DNA of 64,000 nt. It comes from Gammaproteobacteria bacterium UBA2675. Lineage in GTDB: Bacteria > Pseudomonadota > Gammaproteobacteria > Pseudomonadales > Pseudohongiellaceae. Shown here one piece after another: positions 51,459 to 61,054 of this stretch; position 1 is the stretch's first letter; each line of letters starts with the position of its first letter. The notes beneath the pieces were generated by a model. That model made no database searches. It was not told the origin of the DNA and worked only from the letters and a program-made list of their open reading frames with translations. Location of the stretch: the NCBI GenBank assembly GCA_002354805.1, contig DEMH01000014.1:62001-126000 (forward strand). The letters are read 5' to 3'. A program made the translations under genes and the position numbers.

Positions 51459-51962
51459 TTACGCCTGGCTGGGATCGGGATTGTCCAGCACTGTCCGGGT
51501 CTGATTGTCCCGAAAGGCCTTGAGTGCCTGCTGGTACTCAGGGTACTTGTTACCCAGTATGCTGGCAGCCAGCAGCGCCGCATTGACTGCACCGGCGCGA
51601 CCGATGGCCAGAGTAGCCACAGCGATGCCCGCTGGCATCTGCACAATTGAGAGAAGAGAGTCCACACCAGACAACATGGAGGACTGCACAGGAACACCCA
51701 GCACCGGCAGATGCGTTTTTGACGCACACATACCCGGAAGGTGGGCTGCGCCGCCTGCACCTGCAATAATGACTTCAAGCCCTCGCTCGGCGGCAGTGTC
51801 CGCGTAGCTGAACAAAAGATCAGGCGTACGGTGTGCCGAGACGACTTTGACTTCGTGGGGGATACCGAGCTGCTCCAGCATCTGGGCGGTATGGCTCATG
51901 GTCGACCAGTCAGACTTGGACCCCATGATGACACCCACCAAAGGTTTTGCCGGTGCGGTCAT
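51459..51962 (-). CDS. purE: N5-CAIR mutase
   Basis: A 167-residue class I PurE (VGVIMGSKSDWSTM, VVSAHRTPDLLFSYA, IAGAGGAAHLPGMCAS), which moves the carboxyl group of N5-CAIR to make CAIR. ATG 51962 has AGGA seven bases upstream; an alternative ATG at 51968 is too close to it. The purEK pair lies downstream of a palindromic repeat on the other side of its start. Confidence 0.93.
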   Translation of the reverse strand: MTAPAKPLVGVIMGSKSDWSTMSHTAQMLEQLGIPHEVKVVSAHRTPDLLFSYADTAAERGLEVIIAGAGGAAHLPGMCASKTHLPVLGVPVQSSMLSGVDSLLSIVQMPAGIAVATLAIGRAGAVNAALLAASILGNKYPEYQQALKAFRDNQTRTVLDNPDPSQA

Positions 51963-52022
51963 TGGCATTTCCTCTCAGAAAGAAAAAGCGCGTAGTATAT
52001 ATCAGAACCCGCGTGATCGGGA

Positions 52023-52112
52023 AGTAAAGGCGGTAAAGGGCGGTAAAGGGGACGGAGGGATTTACTCTTGTAAATCCCTCCGTCCCCTTTACCGCCCTTT
52101 ACCGCCTTTACT
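52023..52112. repeat. Perfect 43-base inverted repeat (palindrome type A)
   Basis: Two perfectly matching 43-base arms (52023-52065 and 52070-52112) around a 4-base loop, in the 258 bases between the divergent purE and OmpA-like genes. The core GGGGACGGAGGGATTTAC recurs at 53355. The outer part of each arm is a run of GGCGGTAAAG units. It would fold into a very stable cruciform or RNA hairpin. Confidence 0.95.
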
Positions 52113-52220
52113 GATGGCAACTGTGATATCAATCACTTGCTGAGCGGGCATTCCTTGCTTTTACTGACTTGTTAATCAAGAATGAGGTGAGAATTCTAAC
52201 CCACAAGGGAGTTCAAAGAG

Positions 52221-53351
52221 ATGAAGCACCCATTCCACCCGATTAAAGGCTCACTCACTGCTGCTATCGTATCAGCCCCCCTGCTGCTGGCAAGCTCATT
52301 TGCTATGGCTCAGGATAGCGGCTTTTACATTGGCGGCAGCTATGGCGAAAGTTATGGTCGTCTGTCTCGCGAAGAGGTCTCAGAAACCTTTCAGGCGAAT
52401 GGTCGGCAGGTACTGTCACTGACCAAGGATGACGAGGACGGCGCCGGCAAACTTCTGCTGGGCTACGATATCAACGATATCTTCGCTGCCGAATTCAGTT
52501 ATTTTCGTCTGGGCGACTATGACTTCAATACGAGACTTGCTCCCGCCCAGAACATGAGAGGCAGAGCCAATGTAGACGGTTTCGGGCTCGATCTGGTCAC
52601 CAAAATGCCGGTCACCGACAGGCTGACAGCCTTGCTCCGCGCCGGTGTGGCACGTACTGCGGTCGCGCAGTCATTCTCCCGTTTCCCATCGACACCTGCG
52701 AACAGCTTTGACGGCCGTACCGATCGTGAATTCGAGGGCAAGGCCGGCGTTGGTCTGGAATATGACTTTACTGATGCCCTGTCCGCACGCGCAGAGCTGG
52801 ATTACTACAAGCTGCCTTCAAACCAGATGATTGGCGACAGTGCCCATATGGCGACTGTTGGTGTGGTTTACCGCTTTGGACGGGCTGCCCCGGCTCCAGC
52901 ACCTGTCGCTCCGACGCCTGCACCCGCACCACGGCCCGAGCCTGCCCCTGAGCCCGCACCTGAGCCTGTAAGTATCACGCTGGACGCCAGCCTGCTGTTT
53001 GACTTTGACGAGTCAACGATTAGACCGGCCGGTCGTCAGGAGCTTGATGCTCTGCTGCGCCAGCTTAACGAACTGGATTACGACGCAGCGATTGTGGTCG
53101 GCCATACAGACCGTATCGGTAGCCGTGAATATAACCTTGGACTGTCCCAGCGCCGTGCAGAAGCAGTACGCGAATACCTGGTACAGGGCGGTGTTCCGGC
53201 AGGCACCATCACGGCCCGAGGGGTAGCGAACGACGAATCCCTGCTGTCTCCGTCAGATTGCCGTGGTCTGGGCAGCAATGCCGCAACCATCGAGTGTCTG
53301 CAGCCAGATCGTCGTGTTGTTGTCGAGATCGACGGAACCCGCGAGCCTTAA
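52221..53351 (+). CDS. OmpA-family outer-membrane protein
   Basis: A 376-residue protein with a signal peptide (ending AMAQ, about residue 31), an eight-stranded OmpA barrel (DSGFYIGGSYGESYG to VGVVYRFG, 32-218), a Pro/Ala hinge (220-250), and a C-terminal OmpA peptidoglycan-binding domain (LLFDFDESTIRP, VVGHTDRIGSREYNLGLSQRRAEAV and PDRRVVVEI). It anchors the outer membrane to the wall. An AGGGAG-type element is just upstream of the ATG. It sits between two related palindromes, one of which likely ends its transcript. Confidence 0.88.
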   Translation: MKHPFHPIKGSLTAAIVSAPLLLASSFAMAQDSGFYIGGSYGESYGRLSREEVSETFQANGRQVLSLTKDDEDGAGKLLLGYDINDIFAAEFSYFRLGDYDFNTRLAPAQNMRGRANVDGFGLDLVTKMPVTDRLTALLRAGVARTAVAQSFSRFPSTPANSFDGRTDREFEGKAGVGLEYDFTDALSARAELDYYKLPSNQMIGDSAHMATVGVVYRFGRAAPAPAPVAPTPAPAPRPEPAPEPAPEPVSITLDASLLFDFDESTIRPAGRQELDALLRQLNELDYDAAIVVGHTDRIGSREYNLGLSQRRAEAVREYLVQGGVPAGTITARGVANDESLLSPSDCRGLGSNAATIECLQPDRRVVVEIDGTREP

Positions 53352-53354
53352 ACC

Positions 53355-53404
53355 AAAAAGGGGACGGAGGGATTTACGTTTGTAAATCCCTCCGTCCCCT
53401 TTTT
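53355..53404. terminator. Palindrome type A acting as bidirectional terminator (OmpA gene / groEL)
   Basis: Two perfect 23-base arms (53355-53377 and 53382-53404) around a 4-base loop. The core is the same as at 52023. A-runs and T-runs at the ends give U-tracts on both strands. It lies between the convergent OmpA-like and groEL genes, so it can stop both transcripts. Confidence 0.85.
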
Positions 53405-53435
53405 TATTCTTTTTTATTGGCTCAGGAAGCCGGGC

Positions 53436-55079
<1,644 letters not shown>

Positions 55080-55159
55080 GTTCTATGTTTCCTTTATAAA
55101 TCCAGAATACAAACAAAGTGTGATTGCGAATGACTCAGGAGTACCTCTGAGCCAGCTGT

Positions 55160-55450
55160 TTAGCCTTCAATCACGCCATAAATTTCGTTTTCGTTGAGGA
55201 TCAGCAGCTCTTCATCGTCGATCTTTACGGTGTTGCTGGCATACTTGCCAAAGACCACGACATCGCCCACTTTGACGTCGACCGGACGCTTTTCACCGTT
55301 TTCCAGAATGCGACCAGGACCCACTGCCAGCACTTCGCCCTGAGCCGGCTTTTCGGCTGCAGAACCCGGCAGAACAATACCGCCTGCTGTCTTGGTCTCT
55401 TCTTCCTTGCGTCGGACGACAACACGGTCTTGCAAAGGTCGAATGTTCAT
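55160..55450 (-). CDS. groES: Co-chaperonin GroES
   Basis: A 96-residue heptameric lid of GroEL (MNIRPLQDRVVVRRKEEE, GGIVLPGSAAEKP mobile loop, VVFGKYASNTVKIDDEELLIL). It is the first gene of the groESL operon with a heat-shock promoter about 100 bases upstream. fxsA lies beyond it, as in E. coli. Confidence 0.98.
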   Translation of the reverse strand: MNIRPLQDRVVVRRKEEETKTAGGIVLPGSAAEKPAQGEVLAVGPGRILENGEKRPVDVKVGDVVVFGKYASNTVKIDDEELLILNENEIYGVIEG

Positions 55451-55547
55451 TATTCGTACTCTCCTGACTGAAACATTGATTATCGATGTTGAAAATCGCC
55501 AGACTGGCGGTGCCAGGCCGGCAAAACTTACTACCTAGTGACAGCGT

Positions 55548-55575
55548 ATGTGGGGATGACCGGCAGGATTTCAAT
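55548..55575 (-). promoter_or_regulatory. Sigma-32 (heat-shock) promoter of groES-groEL
   Basis: On the minus strand, ATTGAAA (55575-55569), 13 bases, then CCCCACAT (55555-55548). Both closely match the sigma-32 consensus (CTTGAAA / CCCCATnT) with proper spacing, about 98 bases before the groES ATG. No CIRCE inverted repeat is visible. Confidence 0.8.
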
Positions 55576-55660
55576 GGCTGGGGCAAAAAATTTTTAAACT
55601 TTTTGCGGGTTTTTCAGGATAACACTCATGGGCCGGAGCCGCAGGTCTGCATCAGGGGTT

Positions 55661-56173
55661 TTAATGGCGAAAGCGCTCATCGTCGCTGTTGTGCTCAAGC
55701 GTCGAGTCTCGCGGCGGCGCGTCCCGGTCCACAACCTCACCATCAATGATATCGCCCCGGCCGCGACTGTTTGAGGGCCCGGACTGCCAGCGGGTGCCGG
55801 ATGCAAAGCCGCCAACAAAAAAGCCGCTGCCTTTGCTGATCGCGCGTTTGGCCAGTCGCTTGCGCACAACTGGGGTCAGCAGCAAAAACCCTATTGTATC
55901 CGTAATCAGGCCGGGAGTTAGCAGCAGCGCGCCAGCGACTGCCAGCATCATGCCCTCAACAATCTCCTGACCCGGCAGTTGCCCGGCGGCCATCCGCTGA
56001 TTGGCGCGGTTCAGGGTACTGAAGCCCTGATAACGCAACACGCTGAGGCCAACCGCCGCAGTCAGTATCACCAGTGCCAGCGTCGCCAGCCCACCGATCA
56101 GGTCAGCCACTGCAAAAAGCAGGTAAAGCTCGGCCAGTGGGACAACGATCAGCGCTAAAAACGGTATTCTCAT
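55661..56173 (-). CDS. fxsA: FxsA-family membrane protein
   Basis: A 170-residue inner-membrane protein with two or three N-terminal helices (RIPFLALIVVPLAELYLLF, GGLATLALVILTAAVGL) and the segment GQEIVEGMMLAVAGALLLTPGLITDTIGFLLL typical of FxsA. The C-terminal 50 residues are charged and disordered. FxsA relieves F-plasmid exclusion of phage T7 in E. coli; its normal role is unclear. It starts at the stop codon of ampG with one base shared, and lies upstream of groES as in E. coli. Confidence 0.88.
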   Translation of the reverse strand: MRIPFLALIVVPLAELYLLFAVADLIGGLATLALVILTAAVGLSVLRYQGFSTLNRANQRMAAGQLPGQEIVEGMMLAVAGALLLTPGLITDTIGFLLLTPVVRKRLAKRAISKGSGFFVGGFASGTRWQSGPSNSRGRGDIIDGEVVDRDAPPRDSTLEHNSDDERFRH

Positions 56174-57534
56174 CAGGCATTCTCTTCGGCCAGGGCATCC
56201 TGACGTTCTTTGTATTGGTCAATCTGCTTGCCTATCCAGCCTAACATCAACAGGCCGGGAATCACCATCGCAGCTGTCATCACAAAGAACAATGGCCAGT
56301 TTCCATCCATTGAATCCACGATCAGGCCACTGCTGGCTGCCAGTGTGGTGCGCCCAAAGTTCGACACCGATGACATCAGCGCGTACTGGGTACCGGTGTA
56401 AGTCCGGCTGGTGAAATAGGAAATAAATGATATGAATGCGACGGTGGCAAAGGCGCCAGTGAAGTTGTCCAGCACCAGGGTCGCCAGCAGAATCGGGATA
56501 CTTGGACCGGCCAGCGCCAGCCAGGCAAACATCAGGTTGGTGGCCCCCATGGCCGCACCACCCACCATCAGCCCCTTGATGACACCATAACGGGTGTTAA
56601 TCAGTGCGCCGCCCAGGCAGAAAAGGGCGGTCATGACGCCACCAAAAAATTTGGAGTAGAACGCGATCTGGTCACGGGTAAAGCCAATTTCCACATAAAA
56701 GACCAGCGACATGCGCCCGAGCATGGCATCACCCAGCCGAAAAACCAGCAGCAGCACCAGGATGGAAAGCGCCAGCTGCCAGCCGCAGCGGACAAAAAAC
56801 TCCCGAAACGGCCCGATCACGTAGGTCGTGAAGCCTTTGATCAGCGCGCGCAGTGCAGACGGCGCAGAAGCGGGAGCAGCAAGCGGTTGGGCCGATGCTT
56901 CGGCTTCTTCCTCAGGCTCCCTGATCAGGACCACACATGTCATTAACAACAGATACAGAATCAGCAGCGCGCGATAGACCTGTGGCCACTCCAGACCAAT
57001 GGTTTCGCCCCCCAGCGCCAGTGCAAACGCACCGCCGATGAATCCATAGCCGGCCCACCAGCCTGTAGTAGTGACGGCGGCGGCAAATGGCATTTTTTCG
57101 TCCATTTCTTCGCGTTTGAAAATACTGATTCGGTAGGCATCCACCGCTATATCCTGCGTCGCTGAAAACAGCGCCACAGACAGTGCGCTGATGCTGATCA
57201 GCCACAGGTTGCTCGCCGGATCGCCGGTACTCAGAACCAGAATGGCGCAGGCGATGGCCGCCTGAGTCAGCAATATCCAGCTTCGTCGTTGACCAAAATA
57301 TCGATAAAGAATGGGCAGGCGAAGTTTGTCGACCATGGGCGCCCAGGCCCAATTGATGGCGTACACGGTCGCGACGGCACCGATGTAACCAATGGCAGAG
57401 CGCGACAGTCCAGCGCTTTGCATCCACAGCGTCAGTACCGAGCCATGCAATACCCAGGGGAAACCACTTGAGAAACCCAGCAGGAAGATCGCGATAAAAC
57501 GTCGATCGCGCAACTGGGCCAGGGACTCCCGCAT
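56173..57534 (-). CDS. ampG: AmpG-family muropeptide permease
   Basis: A 453-residue major-facilitator transporter with 12-14 spans, matching AmpG (IFLLGFSSGFPWVLHGSVLTLWM near the start, QDIAVDAYRI, and FTGAFATVAFISFIS). It imports anhydro-muropeptides released by lytic transglycosylases for recycling and in some species for beta-lactamase induction. The frame opens at GTG 57573, directly after the yajQ stop; ATG 57534 has AGGTGA upstream and fits the family better. fxsA follows with overlap. No ampD or ampC is nearby. Confidence 0.88.
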   Translation of the reverse strand: MRESLAQLRDRRFIAIFLLGFSSGFPWVLHGSVLTLWMQSAGLSRSAIGYIGAVATVYAINWAWAPMVDKLRLPILYRYFGQRRSWILLTQAAIACAILVLSTGDPASNLWLISISALSVALFSATQDIAVDAYRISIFKREEMDEKMPFAAAVTTTGWWAGYGFIGGAFALALGGETIGLEWPQVYRALLILYLLLMTCVVLIREPEEEAEASAQPLAAPASAPSALRALIKGFTTYVIGPFREFFVRCGWQLALSILVLLLVFRLGDAMLGRMSLVFYVEIGFTRDQIAFYSKFFGGVMTALFCLGGALINTRYGVIKGLMVGGAAMGATNLMFAWLALAGPSIPILLATLVLDNFTGAFATVAFISFISYFTSRTYTGTQYALMSSVSNFGRTTLAASSGLIVDSMDGNWPLFFVMTAAMVIPGLLMLGWIGKQIDQYKERQDALAEENA

Positions 57535-57573
57535 GGAAGTCACCTGACCGTCTGAGGATTGGCGACTAAACAC

Positions 57574-58056
57574 TTAATCCCGGAAATTGTTGTACTGCAA
57601 TGGAATATCGATCTTCGCTTCCCGCAGCATGGCAATCACGGCCTGGAGATCGTCGCGTTTCTTTCCAGTAACTCGAAGCTTGTCACCCTGGATGGCAGTC
57701 TGGACTTTCATTTTTTCGTCTTTAATCAGCTTGACGAGTTTGCGCGCAGTATCCGCATCAATTCCCTGCTGAATGCTTACCTGCATGGAGGCCTTTCTGC
57801 CGGTTTCAACGATTTCGCCTTCCTGCATGCTTTTGATATCGACATTGCGTTTAACCAGTTTGCCTTTCAGGATATCCAGCATCTGCTGCACCTGAAAATC
57901 TGATTCAGCAGACAGTGTGATCTCGGCTTCCTTAAGCTCGAAACTGGCATCCACACCCTTAAAATCGAAGCGCGTGCCGACCTCACGGCTCGCCTGGTCC
58001 ACAGCATTGCGCACTTCCGGCAGATCCACTTCAGATACAACATCAAACGATGGCAT
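57574..58056 (-). CDS. yajQ: YajQ-family nucleotide-binding protein
   Basis: A 160-residue protein with the YajQ layout (MPSFDVVSEVDLPEVRNAVDQ, RFDFKG and LREAKIDIPLQYNNFRD at the C-terminus) and two ferredoxin-like halves. Homologues bind cyclic di-GMP (Xanthomonas, Pseudomonas) or nucleic acids. ATG 58056 has AGAGG upstream; the frame opens earlier at 58083. It abuts the ampG gene. Confidence 0.93.
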   Translation of the reverse strand: MPSFDVVSEVDLPEVRNAVDQASREVGTRFDFKGVDASFELKEAEITLSAESDFQVQQMLDILKGKLVKRNVDIKSMQEGEIVETGRKASMQVSIQQGIDADTARKLVKLIKDEKMKVQTAIQGDKLRVTGKKRDDLQAVIAMLREAKIDIPLQYNNFRD

Positions 58057-58107
58057 AAAAACCTCTGACCTCACGACAATCACGACAATGGCGCCTATAC
58101 TATCATC

Positions 58108-59133
58108 ATGTCGCAGTCAGTCCATATCCTCCCCACATCAGAACAGACCAGCAGTGCCCCTCAGTGGCACGTCCTGGGTGCAGGCGCCATGGGCTGCTTA
58201 TGGGCATGCCGACTGCTTGAGACGCTGGGGCCGGGGTCCGTGCAAATGATTGTGCGCAATCAGGAAACGCTGGCCGATTTTCAAGGTTACCTGACTCTGG
58301 AAGTCGACGGTCGCTCGACACACTACCCCGTTACGGCGACAGTGGCGGATAGGCTCGGGCCAGGTGCTGCAGGTGATGATCAGCAGTCGGCCGACAACGG
58401 CACCATGATCAAAAGGCTGTTATTGGCCACCAAGGCGCACGAAACTTCCGGTGCATTGAAAGGCGTATGGCACGCCATTACGAAGGATGCTCCAATTGTC
58501 TTGCTGCAGAACGGCATCCGCACGCAACTGCAAATGATGAGTCAGTACCCGGACAACAATCTTTACGCATTAAGTACCAGCCACGGTGCCTGGCAACGTG
58601 CTCCGTTTCATGTCGTGCACGCCGGGCACGGCGAGGCGTGGGTGGGGCCGCTGGAGCAGGCAAACCTGGGCTCATCTTACCTGTCGAGAGACAGCTTGCC
58701 CCTGCCCTGGCAGTCAATGAACATACACCCGGACAAGCAGATTGTAGATCGTCTGTGGCGCAAGTTCGCGATCAACTGCGCGATTAACGGACTGACTGCT
58801 ATCCACAACTGTCGCAACGGTGAATTGCTGTCCAACCCTGACTATCTGGCGGAACTGCACAGCCTCTGCACCGAAATTTCTCAGTTACTGGTGCGCATCG
58901 ACAGGGCGCCTGCTGTCGCCGACCTGTACGGTGCCGTCGAACAGGTGCTGACGATTACCGCCTGTAATCACTCTTCCACACACCAGGACATCCGGCACGG
59001 CAGACGGACTGAAATTCGTGAATTGAACGGCTACCTGTGTGATATGGCAAGCGCACAGAATCTGCCCTGCCCCCGGAACCAGTCAGTACTGGACAGGGTG
59101 CTGGCCCTTGAAAAACGCGCGGACCAAACATGA
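58108..59133 (+). CDS. panE: 2-dehydropantoate 2-reductase
   Basis: A 341-residue ketopantoate reductase: NADPH-binding HVLGAGAMGCLWACRL near 21-36, catalytic Lys in WRKFAINCAINGLTA and TEIRELNGYLCD near the C-terminus. It makes pantoate for CoA synthesis. The N-terminus is about 20 residues longer than usual, so a later start is possible; no clear ribosome binding site precedes 58108. Its stop overlaps the ABC permease start by four bases. Panthothenate synthesis and metal import are not obviously linked. Confidence 0.85.
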   Translation: MSQSVHILPTSEQTSSAPQWHVLGAGAMGCLWACRLLETLGPGSVQMIVRNQETLADFQGYLTLEVDGRSTHYPVTATVADRLGPGAAGDDQQSADNGTMIKRLLLATKAHETSGALKGVWHAITKDAPIVLLQNGIRTQLQMMSQYPDNNLYALSTSHGAWQRAPFHVVHAGHGEAWVGPLEQANLGSSYLSRDSLPLPWQSMNIHPDKQIVDRLWRKFAINCAINGLTAIHNCRNGELLSNPDYLAELHSLCTEISQLLVRIDRAPAVADLYGAVEQVLTITACNHSSTHQDIRHGRRTEIRELNGYLCDMASAQNLPCPRNQSVLDRVLALEKRADQT

Positions 59134-60137
59134 CGCCGGTGTACCCTCCAGGCGTGAAGCGCCATATGTACCTGATAACTGCCCTGGTCCTGCTAAGCGT
59201 GGTCAGTCTGCTGGTCGCCGTCAGTACGGGCAGTGTGACGCTATCGATGACAGAACTCTGGCAGGCGGTGCGACTGCCAGACGGAAATGCCAGCAGCCTG
59301 ATCGTCTGGGATATACGTATACCCCGGGCTCTGGCGGCTTTCCTGTGTGGAGGCTTGCTGGCTCTTTCAGGCGTCGTTATGCAGGTCCTGCTGCGCAACC
59401 CGCTGGCCGACCCCTATATTCTCGGCGTGTCCGGCGGCGCTGCAGTGGGAGCACTGATAGCGATTACACTTGGGGCGGCCGCCTTGTGGATGACCCAGGC
59501 GGCCTTTGCTGGAGCCATGTTTTCGGTACTTCTGGTATTTGGTCTGGCTGCCCGCAGCCGGCACTGGTCATCAACCCGGCTGCTGCTGACCGGTGTTGTG
59601 GTATCAGCAGGATGGGGCGCTTTGATCAATATCCTGCTGACCACGAGCACCGCCAATACGGTGCAGAGTATGCTGTTCTGGCTGATGGGAGATCTTAGTC
59701 AGAGCCGCCCGAACCTGTGGCACCTGCTGATACTGATCAGTGGCCTGGCGATACTGCTTAGTCAGGCACGGCACCTGAATGCTCTGTCACGCGGCGACCT
59801 TTCCGCGGCAGCACTTGGCGTCAATGTCGCTAGACTAAAATTGATACTTTATTTTTCGGCAGCGTTGATGACAGCCACCGCGGTGACGGTGGCCGGTTCT
59901 GTCGGATTCGTCGGCCTGGTTGTGCCACACATGCTGCGCCTGCTTGGAGCCCGCGATCATCGCTGGCTGATCCCTGGCTCGCTGTTCCTGGGCGGCAGTT
60001 TCCTGGTGCTTGCTGATACGCTGGCTCGAACCATCGTGGCGCCCCAGCAGTTGCCGGTCGGTGTTCTGACAGCCTTGATAGGTGTTCCTCTGTTTCTCGT
60101 CATTCTGCACCGGGGCTACCGACAGGAGACATTATGA
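59130..60137 (+). CDS. FecCD/BtuC-family ABC importer permease
   Basis: A 335-residue permease with about ten membrane helices: RIPRALAAFLCGGLLALSGVVMQVLLRNPLADPYILGVSGGA (part) and GSVGFVGLVVPHMLRLLGARDH are typical of the iron-siderophore/heme/cobalamin type. It forms the channel with the ATPase that follows with four bases overlap. The substrate-binding protein is not here, so iron-siderophore, heme and vitamin B12 are all possible. A four-base overlap ties it to panE upstream. Confidence 0.88.
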   Translation: MTPVYPPGVKRHMYLITALVLLSVVSLLVAVSTGSVTLSMTELWQAVRLPDGNASSLIVWDIRIPRALAAFLCGGLLALSGVVMQVLLRNPLADPYILGVSGGAAVGALIAITLGAAALWMTQAAFAGAMFSVLLVFGLAARSRHWSSTRLLLTGVVVSAGWGALINILLTTSTANTVQSMLFWLMGDLSQSRPNLWHLLILISGLAILLSQARHLNALSRGDLSAAALGVNVARLKLILYFSAALMTATAVTVAGSVGFVGLVVPHMLRLLGARDHRWLIPGSLFLGGSFLVLADTLARTIVAPQQLPVGVLTALIGVPLFLVILHRGYRQETL

Positions 60138-60907
60138 ACAGTCCGCTGCTCAATGTATCAGAACTGTCACTTTGTTCGCCCGGCGGTATCCTCTGCGAAC
60201 CAGTCTCACTGTATTTGAATGCTGGCGAGAGACTGGCAATTCTTGGCAAGAACGGTACCGGCAAGACCACGCTTCTACACACACTGTGTGGACTCCAGCC
60301 AGTCACTGCAGGGACTGTCAGTTTCGAGGGCCTTGACCTCAGGGAGCTGTCTGGTCAGCAGACCGCGCGGCTTTGCGGCATGCTGTTTCAGCACGAGGCG
60401 GAACCGATGCCAGCCACAGTCTACGAAGTGGTTATGCTGGGGCGTCTGCCACATGCCCGGCAATGGCACTGGGAGTCTCGGCAGGATCACGACATCGTGC
60501 AACAGTCACTCAAGCTGCTGAATCTGAGCTCGCTGGCGACACGCGACATTCACACGCTCTCCGGTGGCGAACGCCAGCGTGTTGCGATCGCTGCCGTGCT
60601 GGCACAGCAACCGAGGATATTCATGCTGGACGAGCCCAGTAATCATCTCGATATAGCATTCCAGATTCAGGCATTGAACCTGCTGTGCGAGCGTGTATCA
60701 CAGGATAACACGGCGCTGATCATGGCCACCCACGATATCAACCTGGCGGCCCGATTTTGTACTCATGTACTGCTACTCAACGGCAAAGGGGGATATCGAT
60801 TTGGCGAGACTGAGTCTGTCCTCGACAGCGCCACCCTGTCTGACGCATTTGAGTGTCGTGTCGACATGATTGTCACTCCGGAGCGGCGTCTGTTTTTCCC
60901 TGCATGA
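60134..60907 (+). CDS. FecE/BtuD-family ABC importer ATPase
   Basis: A 257-residue ABC ATPase with Walker A GKNGTGKTTLL, signature LSGGERQRVAIA, Walker B IFMLDEPSNHLD and the switch His in ATHDINLAARF. It drives the preceding permease; the two coding regions overlap by four bases. It belongs to the iron/cobalamin importer ATPases. Confidence 0.9.
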   Translation: MNSPLLNVSELSLCSPGGILCEPVSLYLNAGERLAILGKNGTGKTTLLHTLCGLQPVTAGTVSFEGLDLRELSGQQTARLCGMLFQHEAEPMPATVYEVVMLGRLPHARQWHWESRQDHDIVQQSLKLLNLSSLATRDIHTLSGGERQRVAIAAVLAQQPRIFMLDEPSNHLDIAFQIQALNLLCERVSQDNTALIMATHDINLAARFCTHVLLLNGKGGYRFGETESVLDSATLSDAFECRVDMIVTPERRLFFPA

Positions 60908-61024
60908 TACGCTGTCCCGGCTCCAGCCAGCCAATTGCAGCGAATGATTGATTAAACGCTCAGTGTGGTTTACTCTCCTGCCGATTCAACAGAAATTGTT
61001 GTTATTTCAAAATATTACAAACCT

Positions 61025-61036
61025 TTACAGCTGTAA
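61025..61036. promoter_or_regulatory. Twelve-base palindrome before the exported aldolase gene
   Basis: TTACAGCTGTAA, a perfect palindrome 18 bases upstream of the ATG at 61055. It could be an operator, but nothing identifies the regulator. Confidence 0.3.
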
Positions 61037-61054
61037 CATTCAAGGAACCCAACA

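Noticed and set aside
52023..53404. Possible CRISPR array
   Set aside because: Only two palindromes more than 1 kb apart; no regular repeats or spacers and no cas genes.
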